From: an aff. Roholtiella sp. LEGE 12411 | GTDB taxonomy: Bacteria; Cyanobacteriota; Cyanobacteriia; Cyanobacteriales; Nostocaceae | NCBI RefSeq assembly: GCF_015206995.1 | Contig: NZ_JADEXR010000035.1 | Location: 1-47,858, forward strand | DNA length: 47,858 bases | Reading direction: 5' to 3' | Part shown: positions 1 to 9,338 of the stretch, in pieces | Layout of the letters: every line of letters begins with the position of its first letter | Numbering within the stretch: the first letter of the stretch is position 1 | Notes under the pieces: model-generated | What the model was told of the DNA's origin: nothing | What the model saw: the letters and a program-made list of their open reading frames with translations, nothing else | Databases searched by the model: none | Program-made: the position numbers and the translations under genes

Positions 1-28
1 GGGCATGGGGCATGGGGCATTGGGCATT
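1..28. repeat. Heptanucleotide tandem repeat (GGGCATG/T)
   Basis: Four consecutive 7-base units are seen: GGGCATG twice, then GGGCATT twice. A pyrimidine-rich C/T stretch follows to about position 90. Heptameric short tandem repeats of this type are common between genes in Nostoc-like genomes. A related array, in the opposite sense, sits inside menD at 8151-8187. Confidence 0.8.
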
Positions 29-70
29 AGGTATTCTCCATTTCCCCCACTCCCTGACTCTTCCACTCTC

Positions 71-1000
71 CTATCTTCCCACTCCCTTTTCTTTGAGAAA
101 GGCATCAAACGTAAACTTATCTGGTAGCGAAGTTTGTGCGCCTGGTTTGGTTGCGGCTAAAGCACCCGCCGCCGCGCCCCAAACAACTGCTTGTCTTAAA
201 GAAAATTGTTGAAAAAGTGCTGCTGCTAAACCGCCATTAAAAGCATCACCAGCAGCAACTGTGTCAACTGTACGAACTTGGAACGCGGGTACAAAGAATT
301 TTTCCTCAGCAGTGGCACAGAAAACCCCCTTAGCACCCAATTTGACGATCGCACATCTGACACCCCGTTGCAATAAAACCGCAGCTGCTTCTGCTGCTCT
401 TTCCTCCCCATCTACAGGAAAACCCACCAATTGCCCAGCCTCAACTTCATTCGGTGTAATAATATCCACTAATGGGTAAAGTTCAGCTGGTAAATCAGAT
501 TGTGCAGGTGCAGGGTCGAGAATTACCTTGATACTTGCATTTCGTGCCGCTTGGGCAGCTGCAACTACAGCAGCAATGGGAATTTCTAGTTGTAAAAGTA
601 GTGCTGTAGCTTCTGGCAATAAGTGAGATAATCGTTCTACATCTTCTTGATTGACGCGCCCATTTGCACCAGGAATCACAATAATTTGATTTTCACCAGC
701 ATAATCTACGGTGATGATGGCAACTCCAGAAGTAACATTTTTATCCACAAAAACATTGTCAGTCTGTACACCAGATGCTTGCAAATTTTTGATAAGTTCC
801 ACACCAAAACTTTGTGGCCCCACACGCCCCACCATATAAGTGGGAATTCCTAATCGCGCCAGTGCTACAGCTTGATTTGCTCCTTTACCTCCGGGAACTT
901 TAAAAAAATCCTCTCCTAGCAGCGTTTCGCCAGCGACTGGCAACCGGGGTGCTGTAGCTACCAGGTCTATATTGATGCTGCCGAAGACGATAATATTCAT
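71..1000 (-). CDS. rbsK: Ribokinase (PfkB family sugar kinase)
   Basis: This 309-residue protein should phosphorylate ribose to ribose 5-phosphate in the cytosol. The N-terminus holds the PfkB substrate signature, with GSINIDLVATAPRLPVAGET followed by a GGKGANQAVALARLG stretch. Near residue 250 the C-terminal PfkB signature DTVAAGDAFNGGLAAAL supplies the catalytic Asp of the GAGD-type motif (here AAGD) and the anion hole. The length is normal for the family. The ATG at 1000 lies directly before the first beta strand, so the start is well placed. The gene is divergent from the oxidoreductase at 1087, with only 86 bases between the two starts. Substrate choice within the PfkB family cannot be proved by eye, but the match to ribokinases is strong. 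No ribose transport genes are nearby. Confidence 0.9.
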   Translation of the reverse strand: MNIIVFGSINIDLVATAPRLPVAGETLLGEDFFKVPGGKGANQAVALARLGIPTYMVGRVGPQSFGVELIKNLQASGVQTDNVFVDKNVTSGVAIITVDYAGENQIIVIPGANGRVNQEDVERLSHLLPEATALLLQLEIPIAAVVAAAQAARNASIKVILDPAPAQSDLPAELYPLVDIITPNEVEAGQLVGFPVDGEERAAEAAAVLLQRGVRCAIVKLGAKGVFCATAEEKFFVPAFQVRTVDTVAAGDAFNGGLAAALFQQFSLRQAVVWGAAAGALAATKPGAQTSLPDKFTFDAFLKEKGVGR

Positions 1001-1086
1001 TGTGCTGATTTTTGTTTATTATTCAGCCTAATAGTACAAGAGGCGAGAGTGCAAAACACACGTTCTGTGATCGCAACATAGGGGAT

Positions 1087-2628
1087 ATGCAAAACACAGA
1101 GATAGTTGTTATTGGTAGCGGTATAGGTGGTTTAAGTTGTGCCGCTCTTTTGGCACGGTATGGCTTTGATGTCATAGTCTGCGAGAGCCATTCTATCCCT
1201 GGTGGTGCTGCCCACGGTTTTGAGCGCAATGGATTCAAATTGGACTCAGGCCCATCCCTTTACTCTGGACTATCTTACAGTCCCTCTGCCAACCCCCTAC
1301 GACAAGTGCTAGACGCCATCGGCTCTCAGCTACCGTGCGTCACCTACGATACTTGGGGTTGCTGCCTACCAGAAGGTGATTTTAATACATCAGTGGGTGC
1401 CGAGCAATTTCGTGAAGTGCTGATGCAATTTCGTGGTCATGATGCTGTAGCCGAATGGCAGCAACTCCAGCGAGTTATGGAACCACTGGCTAGTGCAGCA
1501 ACTGCCATACCATCAGCCGCATTACGCTTTGATTTGGGTGCAGCTAAAACTGTGAGCCGATTTGTCCCATCTCTGGCAAAGCACATTGCAAATGTGCCCA
1601 AGCTGACGGGCCCTTTCAGCCGGATTATGGATGGCGTTGTTAAAGACCCATTTACACGCAACTGGCTTAACATGCTTTGTTTTCTGCTTTCCGGGCTACC
1701 CGCAGACGGCACTAGTACCGCAGAAGTAGCATTTATGTTTGCCGACTGGTATCGACCAGGTGTAGTGCTTGACTATCCGATTGGTGGTAGTGGTGCTTTA
1801 GTTGACGCCTTAGTACAAGGATTAGAGCGACATGGCGGTCGGTTAATGCTAGGCGCTCATGTGGAGCAAGTGCTTATAGAAGACAACCAAGCTGTAGGTG
1901 TGCGTCTACGCGATGGCAAGGAAATCCGAGCGCGTCGCGCAGTAATTTCTAATACATCTGTTTGGGATACTTTAAAACTACTGCCAGAAAAGGCAGTGCC
2001 AAAACAGTTTCGTATCAAACGACAAGCGACACCTGAGTGTGATAGCTTCATGCATCTGCACCTGGGTATTAACGCCCAAGAATTACAGTCAAAATTGGAG
2101 TGTCACTACATCGTAGTCAACAATTGGGAAGCAGGCGTGACAGCACCTCAGAATGTTGTGTTGATATCAATTCCTTCAATTCTCGACCCATCCTTAGCAC
2201 CACCAGGCAAGCATGTGATTCATGTTTATACTCCTGGTAATGAGCCGTATGCTCTTTGGCAAGGGATGGACAGGAAAAGCCAGGAATATGGCGAACAAAA
2301 GCTCTTACGTGCAGAAGTGATGTGGCAAGCTTTAGAGCGCATTATTCCAGATATTCGCTCGCGTTGTGAAGTCGCACTTGTCGGCACACCTCTAACTCAC
2401 GAACGCTTTCTCCGTCGCCACCGAGGTTCTTATGGCCCAGCTATTAAGGCTGGAGTTAGTTTGTTTCCTGGCCCTAACACACCCCTACCAGGGCTGATGT
2501 GCTGTGGAGACTCAATATTTCCTGGCATTGGTTTACCAGCAGTCGCTGCGAGTGGGATGATTACTGCAAATACACTTGCACCTGTGAAGAAGCATTTAGC
2601 TATGCTTGAAGATATTAAGTGCATTTAA
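1087..2628 (+). CDS. NAD(P)/FAD-dependent oxidoreductase, phytoene desaturase/CrtISO-like
   Basis: A 513-residue flavoprotein of the COG1233 type (phytoene desaturases, carotenoid isomerase CrtISO, retinol saturase relatives). Residues 4-30 form the Rossmann dinucleotide-binding motif (VVIGSGIGGLSCAALLARYG), with an acidic residue closing the second strand (VCES). The C-terminus carries the family's second FAD contact, GLMCCGDSIFPGIGLPAVAASG. The open frame extends upstream to a TTG at 1012, but the ATG at 1087 sits just before the first beta strand and is preferred. Likely substrates are carotenoids or other polyenes. Cyanobacteria usually have several paralogues of this type, and neither neighbour is a carotenoid gene, so the exact reaction is open. 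It stands alone, divergent from rbsK. Confidence 0.8.
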   Translation: MQNTEIVVIGSGIGGLSCAALLARYGFDVIVCESHSIPGGAAHGFERNGFKLDSGPSLYSGLSYSPSANPLRQVLDAIGSQLPCVTYDTWGCCLPEGDFNTSVGAEQFREVLMQFRGHDAVAEWQQLQRVMEPLASAATAIPSAALRFDLGAAKTVSRFVPSLAKHIANVPKLTGPFSRIMDGVVKDPFTRNWLNMLCFLLSGLPADGTSTAEVAFMFADWYRPGVVLDYPIGGSGALVDALVQGLERHGGRLMLGAHVEQVLIEDNQAVGVRLRDGKEIRARRAVISNTSVWDTLKLLPEKAVPKQFRIKRQATPECDSFMHLHLGINAQELQSKLECHYIVVNNWEAGVTAPQNVVLISIPSILDPSLAPPGKHVIHVYTPGNEPYALWQGMDRKSQEYGEQKLLRAEVMWQALERIIPDIRSRCEVALVGTPLTHERFLRRHRGSYGPAIKAGVSLFPGPNTPLPGLMCCGDSIFPGIGLPAVAASGMITANTLAPVKKHLAMLEDIKCI

Positions 2629-2652
2629 TTTTTTGAACATTTAGTCTTTGCT

Positions 2653-3096
2653 TTGGCAGAAGAACTTAACCTAAACCTGAAAAGCACTGGTTCAGTTACT
2701 TGTAAGCGTCCAGACTTACTGCGGGGAGTAGAACCAGATTCAAGTTTTTACATTCAGAATAAACCCGTAATCAGACACAAGCAGAATCTCGACTTGACGC
2801 AAGACCCACCACCAGACTTAGTTATTGAGGTAGACTACACTAGCGCTGCTGTTGACCGACTCCCTATTTATCTTGCTTTAGGTGTTCCGGAAGTTTGGCG
2901 TTATGACGAACCTGTAATGCAGATTTACCAATTACAGGAAGATGTGTATATTCCCTGTGATGTTTCGCCTAGTTTTGCAAATCTTCCCCTAGCGGGAGCA
3001 ATTCCCCGCTTTCTGTCCGAAAGTCTTAAAGTTGGGGAAATCCCAATGATTAGTTCATTTCGTGTTTGGGTAAAACAGCATATAGAAAATTTATAG
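2653..3096 (+). pseudogene. Uma2-family (DUF820) endonuclease, 5'-truncated
   Basis: The frame encodes the C-terminal two-thirds of a Uma2/DUF820 protein, a PD-(D/E)XK-fold family greatly expanded in cyanobacteria. Visible are the EPDSSFYIQN segment, the core strand PPPDLVIEV and the following YLALGVPEVWRYD helix-strand unit. The usual first 50-70 residues (an EEYLALPE-like helix and a YELIDGEL-like strand) are absent. The only in-frame start is a TTG at 2653, 25 bases after the previous stop, with no ribosome-binding site. A truncated, probably non-functional copy is the best reading; a translated short variant cannot be excluded. Confidence 0.6.
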
Positions 3097-3292
3097 ACAT
3101 AGAGGTATAGACGTGTTCTTCATGCATGGGGGTTGTCCTTTGTGATTAGTCAAAAGTAACTGGACTTTGGACTAATGACAGTCTGAGCCAGTGAATGTGC
3201 AACTTGGACGCACGTTAGCTTAACAGCTTGTCGTCAGATATTGGTAAAAGGATGTATTATGTCAAAGTGCATCATACACAAGCCGTTGTTTT

Positions 3293-3673
3293 ATGCCTAG
3301 CGTTGAACCAAACGAAAACCGAGAGCATCGCATTAAAACAGAAATCATTATCGATGCCGAAGATAAAGAAGAACGGGCGATGGGTTGGTATTACTATCTC
3401 GACGATACTTTGAACGTGCCCTTTATGGCTAAGTGGGCGAAAAAGGGACGTAAATCGAATACTGTCGAGGAGAAACAAGTCGAAGTGTTAGGAATGGCAC
3501 CAGACGATGAGTGTTTAAAAGATATGTTTGTGGAAGTTGTTTATCCAGATGGCAAGGATGAAGATGTATTCTCTGCAAAGTTATCTGAAATAACAGCTAT
3601 TGATGCTGATAGTGAAACCCAAGAAGCACTGGCAGACTGGCACTATTGGCTTGCTAGAGGATATAAATTCTAA
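3293..3673 (+). CDS. ccbP: CcbP-type cyanobacterial calcium-binding protein
   Basis: A 126-residue acidic protein that matches the CcbP family (Calci_bind_CcbP) known from Anabaena. There CcbP buffers Ca2+ and is removed during heterocyst differentiation. The N-terminus MPSVEPNENREHRIKTEIII and the adjoining EERAMGWYYYLDD stretch are the recognisable family core. Acidic clusters (APDDE, YPDGKDEDVF, DADSE) provide candidate metal ligands. The length is in the family range and the protein has no signal peptide or membrane segment, so it should be cytosolic. The ATG at 3293 begins exactly where family members begin. The gene is monocistronic, with about 190 bases of non-coding DNA upstream. The family call is firm; a role in heterocyst control is inferred from the Anabaena member. 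Confidence 0.8.
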   Translation: MPSVEPNENREHRIKTEIIIDAEDKEERAMGWYYYLDDTLNVPFMAKWAKKGRKSNTVEEKQVEVLGMAPDDECLKDMFVEVVYPDGKDEDVFSAKLSEITAIDADSETQEALADWHYWLARGYKF

Positions 3674-3704
3674 GATCAAGTAGCGATCGCATCGCAATTA
3701 AATT

Positions 3705-4265
3705 TTATGACAAATGTCGAATAATCCGGCAAGGATTGCCAGCAGCAACGACATTTTCAGGTATATCTTTGACAACAACACTGCCAGCACCAATGGTTGT
3801 GTTATCACCAATTGTTACCCCTGGACAAATAATTGCACTGCCGCCAATCCAAACATTATTACCAATTTTAATCGGGGCAGCTAACTCTCTACCGGAAAGC
3901 CGAATTTCTGGTTCTGTAGGATGATACGCAGTGTAAATCTGTACATAAGGAGCGCACAACACATTTTCACCAATGTGAACTGTATTGCAGTCTAAAATCA
4001 CACAGCCATAGTTCATATATAATCCGTTGCCAGCATAAATGTTACTGCCGTAGTCACAGTGAAAGGGTGGCACTATTAATGCTTGTTGTCCCACTTTTCC
4101 AAATAATTCCTGCAAAATTTGCTGCCGTTGTTCTTGCTGTTCTTCAGTTGTAGAATTGTACATTCGCAGTAGACGAATAGCTAGCTTATTTTCGGCAACC
4201 AATTCCGAATCGTTTGCAAGATATAACTCGCCTGCGAGCATTTTCTGTTTCTCTGTTTTTTCCAT
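3705..4265 (-). CDS. maa: Sugar O-acetyltransferase (maltose/galactoside acetyltransferase type)
   Basis: This 186-residue protein has the N-terminal Mac helix (MEKTEKQKMLAGELYLANDSEL) followed by a left-handed beta helix of hexapeptide repeats. The repeat segment includes IGENVLCAPYVQIYTAYHP, IKIGNNVWIGGSAIICPGVTIG and AGSVVVKDIPENVVAAGNPCRI. Family members transfer acetyl from acetyl-CoA to a sugar hydroxyl. The His of the TAYHP segment corresponds to the catalytic His region. The open frame runs upstream to 4382, but the extra 39 residues are basic, unlike the family, so the ATG at 4265 is chosen. It faces ccbP tail to tail across 31 bases. The acceptor sugar is unknown. Confidence 0.85.
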   Translation of the reverse strand: MEKTEKQKMLAGELYLANDSELVAENKLAIRLLRMYNSTTEEQQEQRQQILQELFGKVGQQALIVPPFHCDYGSNIYAGNGLYMNYGCVILDCNTVHIGENVLCAPYVQIYTAYHPTEPEIRLSGRELAAPIKIGNNVWIGGSAIICPGVTIGDNTTIGAGSVVVKDIPENVVAAGNPCRIIRHLS

Positions 4266-4390
4266 GACAGAATTTATAAGTGCAACTGAATATAATTTAT
4301 CTATAAAACGCAAGTATATATGATTTGCAAATTTTTTCGGCGACTTTCTAATTTTTAACAGTGCCCTTGAACAAAAATTCATCTTTCATC

Positions 4391-4558
4391 GGACTTACGC
4401 ACTGTACAAATGCATCGTGATGTGAATTAACTAAAATAGGTTGTTTCAGGCTTTTCTTAATTATCCTGCGAGTAAAAATAGACCATGCTGTGCCCTTACG
4501 AAAGATATGGTTTTTCAGCTTTATCCATATTTGGTATTTATTGTCAATGCGTAAGTCC
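4391..4558. mobile_element. Small non-autonomous element A with GGACTTACGCA inverted ends
   Basis: GGACTTACGCA at 4391-4401 and its exact complement TGCGTAAGTCC at 4548-4558 bound 168 bases with no convincing gene. The same terminal sequence bounds two other short segments in this window (6457-6559 and 20889-21068), each with a different interior. This pattern fits a MITE or a family of insertion-sequence remnants. No clear target duplication is seen at this copy. Confidence 0.6.
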
Positions 4559-4655
4559 TATTTCATTGAGATTCAGCCATTTGAAATGCCTGCTATTTTC
4601 TCTGGCAATTCATCTCAACGCCTCTCTATCGCGTAGGCGTGAGGCTTCTTGCTTT

Positions 4656-5939
4656 TCAGCTAAATATGATATAAGTAGCTTTTCCTTGCTGCTTAGCTCG
4701 GTACATAGCAATATCAGCATCCCGTAGTAGGGTTGCTGGCTCCTCATAATAATTAAAACTCAAAGCAATACCAATGCTGGCTGTAGTAGATACTTGATGT
4801 CCATTCAGGCTAAGTGGTATCTTTAAAGCGTCTTGAATACGTTTGGCAACATTGGTAGCGTCGCTAATATCTTTTATATCTTCTAAAAGAACAGTAAACT
4901 CGTCACCGCCAAATCGTGCTACAGTATCCCCACTGCGTAAGCATGACTCCAAGCGTCGGGCGATTTCAATCAAAAAATCATCACCCATAGTATGCCCAAA
5001 GCGATCATTAATCTCCTTGAAGCCATCTAAATCCAAAAACAAAACCGCAAAATAATAATCGCTTTTGCGTTTGCTACGCTCGATTGCTTGTCTGAGCCTA
5101 TCCTGAAATAAAACACGATTTGGTAATGCTGTCAACCCATCATAAAATGCATTGCGGAGCAGTTGCGCCTCTGTCTGCTTACGTTTAGTAATCTCTTGAA
5201 AAATTAAAACTGCACCAGTAGTGTTGCCATTATGATCGCGGATGGGTGCAATATTATCCCCAATCTGTATTTCTCTACCATCTTTAGCAACCAGTATACA
5301 ATTTTCCGGTAAATTCAAAACCTCACCTGCTTCTATTGCGTGTGTAGCTAAATTTTTAATTACTTCTTCCCCATTTTTGTTAACTAAGCTGACAACTTCT
5401 ACTAAATCTTTACCAAATGCTTCATCTTGCTTCCAACCAGTAAGATCTTCTGCTATGGGATTCATCATTTGAATGCAACCATTGGCATACGTTACAACCA
5501 CCGCACAGCCCATACTGTTGATAATTGCTACTAGCCTCTGTTTCTCTTCTTGTAATCTCTTTTCAATCTGGTGTTTGTACAAAGCCATTTCTACTGCAAT
5601 GTATAAGTCTCTTTCAAGAAATGGTTTAGTAATGTAGCTGAAAGACTCACTTGGTCGCTTTTTATGTAATCTTGTATATTCTGAATGCTTTGTTAGATAT
5701 AATACAGGCACCTGGAAATGATTTTGAATAATATCCGCTGTTTGCTCACCATCAATTTCACCACTTAGGCAGATATCAATTAATACTAAATTTGGATTAG
5801 TCTCTGCTACTTTTTTTATTGCTTCTTCACCAGAATCAGTGGTTTCTGGAACAGAATAACCTAACTTTTGTAAACTTTTTCTAATATTTGAGGCTAGGAT
5901 TTTTTCATCCTCAACAACTAGAATTTTGCGTGCGAACAT
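4656..5939 (-). CDS. Response regulator with PAS and GGDEF domains (diguanylate cyclase)
   Basis: A 427-residue cytosolic signalling protein in three parts. Residues 1-120 form a receiver domain with the acidic pair E10/D11, phospho-acceptor D55, a conserved Thr (LYLTK) and Lys (YITKPF). Residues about 135-255 form a PAS domain ending in the usual ITKRKQTEAQLL linker. Residues about 265-427 form a GGDEF domain with the intact motif at 344-348 and an RSGD inhibitory site at 335-338, spaced five residues before it. It should make cyclic di-GMP and be feedback-inhibited by it. No EAL domain is present. The last residues (GKATYIIFS) end slightly earlier than in many relatives. No kinase gene is adjacent. 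A gene-free kilobase lies upstream. Confidence 0.9.
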   Translation of the reverse strand: MFARKILVVEDEKILASNIRKSLQKLGYSVPETTDSGEEAIKKVAETNPNLVLIDICLSGEIDGEQTADIIQNHFQVPVLYLTKHSEYTRLHKKRPSESFSYITKPFLERDLYIAVEMALYKHQIEKRLQEEKQRLVAIINSMGCAVVVTYANGCIQMMNPIAEDLTGWKQDEAFGKDLVEVVSLVNKNGEEVIKNLATHAIEAGEVLNLPENCILVAKDGREIQIGDNIAPIRDHNGNTTGAVLIFQEITKRKQTEAQLLRNAFYDGLTALPNRVLFQDRLRQAIERSKRKSDYYFAVLFLDLDGFKEINDRFGHTMGDDFLIEIARRLESCLRSGDTVARFGGDEFTVLLEDIKDISDATNVAKRIQDALKIPLSLNGHQVSTTASIGIALSFNYYEEPATLLRDADIAMYRAKQQGKATYIIFS

Positions 5940-6970
5940 GTTACAGTAACCTGTTTGCTAAGGTTCAGATGCTGTTGTCAGTATCAACTAAATCTGAAAG
6001 TCATTATTATTATAATAGTTAATCTCTAATTCACTGTCTCCTTGCTGGACAAAAATACTGAACTCATAATTAAACAGTATATTATTCACCTATTATAGTC
6101 TGTGTATTTGGCAAAGTTAATCTGATTAGCATGTACACTTAATATCAAGTTATTAACATTGAATTTAAATTGGCGTAAAGTTACCAGTAATTAAAGTCTG
6201 ATTCTTAAGAACATGCAATTAACTTTTTCTTAAAAAGCACAACTTAATGCGGTAATTACCGAAAATACTATCGAGCAAAAATGTTAATTAAATGACACCA
6301 AAAACATTGCATAGATGAACAAAATCTGTACAAAAGTATTGTATTTGTTCAGTAAATTTAATTTTTTGCACTGCTATAATACTGATATGTTTTTTACTAA
6401 ACCACTTAAATAAATTTATTGTGTATTGTCTTTTAAATTACAAAAACAATATTTAGCAGGACTTACGCAACTGGCATATTATTTTAAGTTCGTAGTAAGG
6501 ACTTTAGTCCTCACTACAAACAAAAAATTGAGATTTTTGTGAAACTTGCGTAAGTCCTGTTTAGATAAAATGCAGTTAAGTATAAAAATATGCATAAAAA
6601 AAGTAAGCATGTAGAAAGAAACAGCAATAATTAACAGTCAAAAACCCTTGTATCATTAGCTTTTAAATCTAGGCTAGTAACTTTGCTACATATATGTTGA
6701 TTTATGCTCAGTTACTTAGAAGCTATTTATCACTTCTGGTCAATAAACACAAATACTGGCATTTTAAAATATGCACTTTAAAGATATACCATCAAATAAC
6801 ATAATTTTTTTTAGCTTTTGAGAACGAGGCAGTACAAGGGGGAAAATAAAGGGAGCAGAATGGAGCAATGGAGAGATTATCATTGTCAGAGACTCCCATT
6901 CTCCAGATAAATCCGCTCTCCTCCGCTTGCTGGTGGATCTGGTTCAGGAAACAAAGTACACTTTGTGAAT
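5940..6970. other. Gene-free AT-rich intergenic region
   Basis: About 1 kb contains no open frame with recognisable protein features on either strand. It includes the upstream region of the REC-PAS-GGDEF gene, small element B at 6457-6559, and near 6840-6930 a purine-rich stretch (GGGAGCAGAATGGAGCAATGG and similar) of the kind repeated between genes in Nostoc-like genomes. No tRNA fold or obvious small-RNA terminator was found. Confidence 0.6.
6457..6559. mobile_element. Small non-autonomous element B with CAGGACTTACGCAA ends
   Basis: CAGGACTTACGCAA at 6457-6470 is exactly complementary to TTGCGTAAGTCCTG at 6546-6559. Inside lies a second near-perfect palindrome at 6492-6517, with arms GTAGTAAGGACT and AGTCCTCACTAC. 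The 103-base unit is therefore a nested hairpin structure. It shares its outer ends with elements A and C but not its interior. Confidence 0.65.
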
Positions 6971-7339
6971 TTAGAGGTCGGACTTAGCTCTAGTTAATTC
7001 AATGCTAATTTTGCCGCTAAAGTCTGGAATCGGTGCGGCTGGTTTACTCAAAGTGACTTGGACTTGTGTCACACGATCGCACCCTTGGAGAATAGAATCT
7101 GCGATGGTGCCTACTAATCGTTCCACTAAAGCAAACTTGGATGTTTTTACCAGATGTTGTACCAAGTTAATGACGCTGCGGTAATCTAGAGTATCTTCGA
7201 TCGCATCAGTCTTGGCAGCGGTGGAGATATCCAGCCATAATTTCACATCGACCTCAAACCATTGTCCTAAAACTTGTTCTTCTGGCAAGTAACCAGTATA
7301 GCCATAGCAGCGAATTCCCGTTAAATGAATGCAATCCAT
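6971..7339 (-). CDS. folB: Dihydroneopterin aldolase
   Basis: A 122-residue FolB protein, which splits 7,8-dihydroneopterin into 6-hydroxymethyl-dihydropterin and glycolaldehyde in folate synthesis. It begins MDCIHLTGIRCYGYTGYLPEE, carries the conserved GQWFEVDV strand, and has DTLDYRSV and ERLVGTIAD segments that in the family contribute the active-site Tyr and Glu. The C-terminal VTLSKPAAPIPDFSG segment is also typical. The frame continues upstream to an ATG at 7384, adding 15 residues. The ATG at 7339 gives the family length and is preferred, although neither start has a strong ribosome-binding site. It is divergent from menD with under 200 bases between them. Confidence 0.88.
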   Translation of the reverse strand: MDCIHLTGIRCYGYTGYLPEEQVLGQWFEVDVKLWLDISTAAKTDAIEDTLDYRSVINLVQHLVKTSKFALVERLVGTIADSILQGCDRVTQVQVTLSKPAAPIPDFSGKISIELTRAKSDL

Positions 7340-7527
7340 AAGAGTTTGAGTGCGAATTTGATATCTTGCAGAAAGTGTAGCCATCCCTCAAGGATAATTT
7401 TCCGACTTCCCCGACTTGAAAAACCAGCGTTATGGCGACTGGCTTAACTTTCCAAGACGGATTTTAAATGGAAATATCCTAGACAAAATCTAAAATTTAA
7501 AATTGTCTTATCGCTCTGTGGGATTTG

Positions 7528-9270
7528 ATGCTAATCGCCTTTAGAAATGTTAATCAACTTTGGGCTTATATTTTAACCGAGACGCTAAAGCGCCTCGGAT
7601 TAACTTGTGCCGTCATTTGTCCTGGTTCACGCTCCACACCCCTAGCAGTTGCTTTTGCCCAGCAAGTACCTGACATTGAAGCGATTTCCATCCTCGATGA
7701 ACGCTCCGCAGCCTTTTTTGCCTTGGGACAAGCTAAAGCAACCGGACGCCCTGTGGCACTACTTTGCACCTCTGGTACAGCAGGGGCGAACTTTTACCCA
7801 GCAGTAATTGAAGCCTCATATAGTCGCGTACCACTGTTGGTATTAACCGCCGATAGACCTCCAGAATTGCGAGATTGCCACTCTGGGCAAACTGTAGACC
7901 AATTGAGATTATATGGAAACTACCCAAATTGGCAAACAGAGTTAGCCTTACCCTCATCTGACATGGGAATGCTAGCTTACCTGCGACAAACGGTAATTCA
8001 TAGCTGGGAAAGAGCGCAAACTCCTACAAAGGGGCCAGTACATTTGAATATTCCCTTTCGCGATCCCTTAGCACCTGTACCTGATGGAACTGACTTGAGT
8101 TATTTGCAATCAAAGTTTCACCCAGAAGACTTTTTCGCAGGAATAATAAACCCATGCCCGATGACCTATGCCCCATGCCCCATGCCCAAAGAATGGCAAC
8201 AATGCGATCGCGGTATCATCATCGCTGGGGTTGCTCAACCGTCGCAACCACAGGAATATTGTAGAGCGATCGCGCACCTTTCCCAAACTCTCCAATGGCC
8301 TGTGCTAGCTGAGGGGCTATCCCCAGTCAGAAATTATGCCGACCTCAACCCCTATTTAATTTCTACCTATGACCTGATTTTGCGAAATCAGCAACTAGCA
8401 AAGCAGCTATCACCTGAAATGGTGATTCAGTTAGGAGAAATGCCTACGAGTAAAGAACTACGTAACTGGATAGATGCAACCCAACCGCGACGCTGGGTAA
8501 TTGATCCCAGCGATCAAAACCTTGATCCTTTGCACGGAAGAACCACGCATTTACGGATGTCTGTAGAAAACATCAAGACAGAGGAGAGAAATTTATCTTT
8601 CTCCTGCGACTATTTGCAGCAATGGGGTGATGCGGAAGCTAAGGTCAGGTTAGTTGTTGACCAGACTATGGGGAAAATAGATGAAATCATTGAGAGTAAA
8701 GCAGCTTGGTTAATTGCTCAGATTTTACCGCCAGAAACGCCTCTATTTATCGCTAATAGTATGCCTGTGCGGGATGTGGAATTTTTCTGGAAACCGAATA
8801 ATTTAGGGGTGCGATCGCATTTTAACCGTGGCGCAAATGGTATCGATGGCACATTATCCACCGCTTTCGGAATTGCTCATCGCCAGCAAAGTAGTGTGAT
8901 GTTAACGGGAGATTTATCTCTGTTACATGACACCAATGGTTTTTTAATCCGCAATAAGTTTATCGGACATCTGACAATTGTATTAATCAACAACAATGGC
9001 GGTGGTATTTTTGAAATGTTACCCATTACCAAATTTGACCCACCATTTGAAGAGTTTTTTGGCACACCCCAGGATATTGATTTTGCTCAGTTGTGCGCTA
9101 CTTACAATGTGCAGCACGAATTAATTACTTCTTGGCAGCAATTACAGCAAAGATTAAACCCATTGCCAGCTATGGGAATTCGGGTTTTAGAGTTGCAGAC
9201 AAATCGCAAAATTGATGCCAAATGGCGACAAGAAAATTTAAAGAAGTTTGCCGCAGATATTACAATTTAA
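7528..9270 (+). CDS. menD: MenD, SEPHCHC synthase (phylloquinone biosynthesis)
   Basis: A 580-residue thiamine-diphosphate enzyme that joins isochorismate with 2-oxoglutarate to give 2-succinyl-5-enolpyruvyl-6-hydroxy-3-cyclohexene-1-carboxylate. In cyanobacteria this pathway leads to phylloquinone, the photosystem I electron carrier. The N-terminal domain shows CPGSRSTPLAVA, the LDERSAAFFALG segment with the ThDP-activating Glu, and TSGTAGANFYPAV. The C-terminal ThDP/metal motif runs from GDLSLLHDTNGF to INNNGGGIFEMLP. The ATG at 7528 is one codon inside a TTG at 7525. Residues near 210 (INPCPMTYAPCPMPKEW) are encoded by an in-frame heptanucleotide repeat. The pathway partner menB lies about 3.9 kb downstream, beyond a restriction-modification island. 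Confidence 0.95.
   Translation: MLIAFRNVNQLWAYILTETLKRLGLTCAVICPGSRSTPLAVAFAQQVPDIEAISILDERSAAFFALGQAKATGRPVALLCTSGTAGANFYPAVIEASYSRVPLLVLTADRPPELRDCHSGQTVDQLRLYGNYPNWQTELALPSSDMGMLAYLRQTVIHSWERAQTPTKGPVHLNIPFRDPLAPVPDGTDLSYLQSKFHPEDFFAGIINPCPMTYAPCPMPKEWQQCDRGIIIAGVAQPSQPQEYCRAIAHLSQTLQWPVLAEGLSPVRNYADLNPYLISTYDLILRNQQLAKQLSPEMVIQLGEMPTSKELRNWIDATQPRRWVIDPSDQNLDPLHGRTTHLRMSVENIKTEERNLSFSCDYLQQWGDAEAKVRLVVDQTMGKIDEIIESKAAWLIAQILPPETPLFIANSMPVRDVEFFWKPNNLGVRSHFNRGANGIDGTLSTAFGIAHRQQSSVMLTGDLSLLHDTNGFLIRNKFIGHLTIVLINNNGGGIFEMLPITKFDPPFEEFFGTPQDIDFAQLCATYNVQHELITSWQQLQQRLNPLPAMGIRVLELQTNRKIDAKWRQENLKKFAADITI
8151..8187. repeat. Heptanucleotide repeat inside menD
   Basis: Five 7-base units related to CCCATGC (units 2 and 3 degenerate) run from 8151 to 8185, followed by CC. 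They are translated in frame as a Pro/Cys/Met-rich stretch of about 12 residues within menD. The unit is the complement of the GGGCATG repeat at the start of the window. Confidence 0.8.
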
Positions 9271-9338
9271 TTATTCCGTTAGATGTTGCTGAATAACATT
9301 TAACAATTCAAAATTCAAACATTTTAGATATTTTCAGA

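Noticed and set aside
6600-6970. Search for tRNA or structured RNA in the gap upstream of the diguanylate cyclase gene
   Set aside because: No cloverleaf, T-loop GTTCRA motif or terminator could be recognised.
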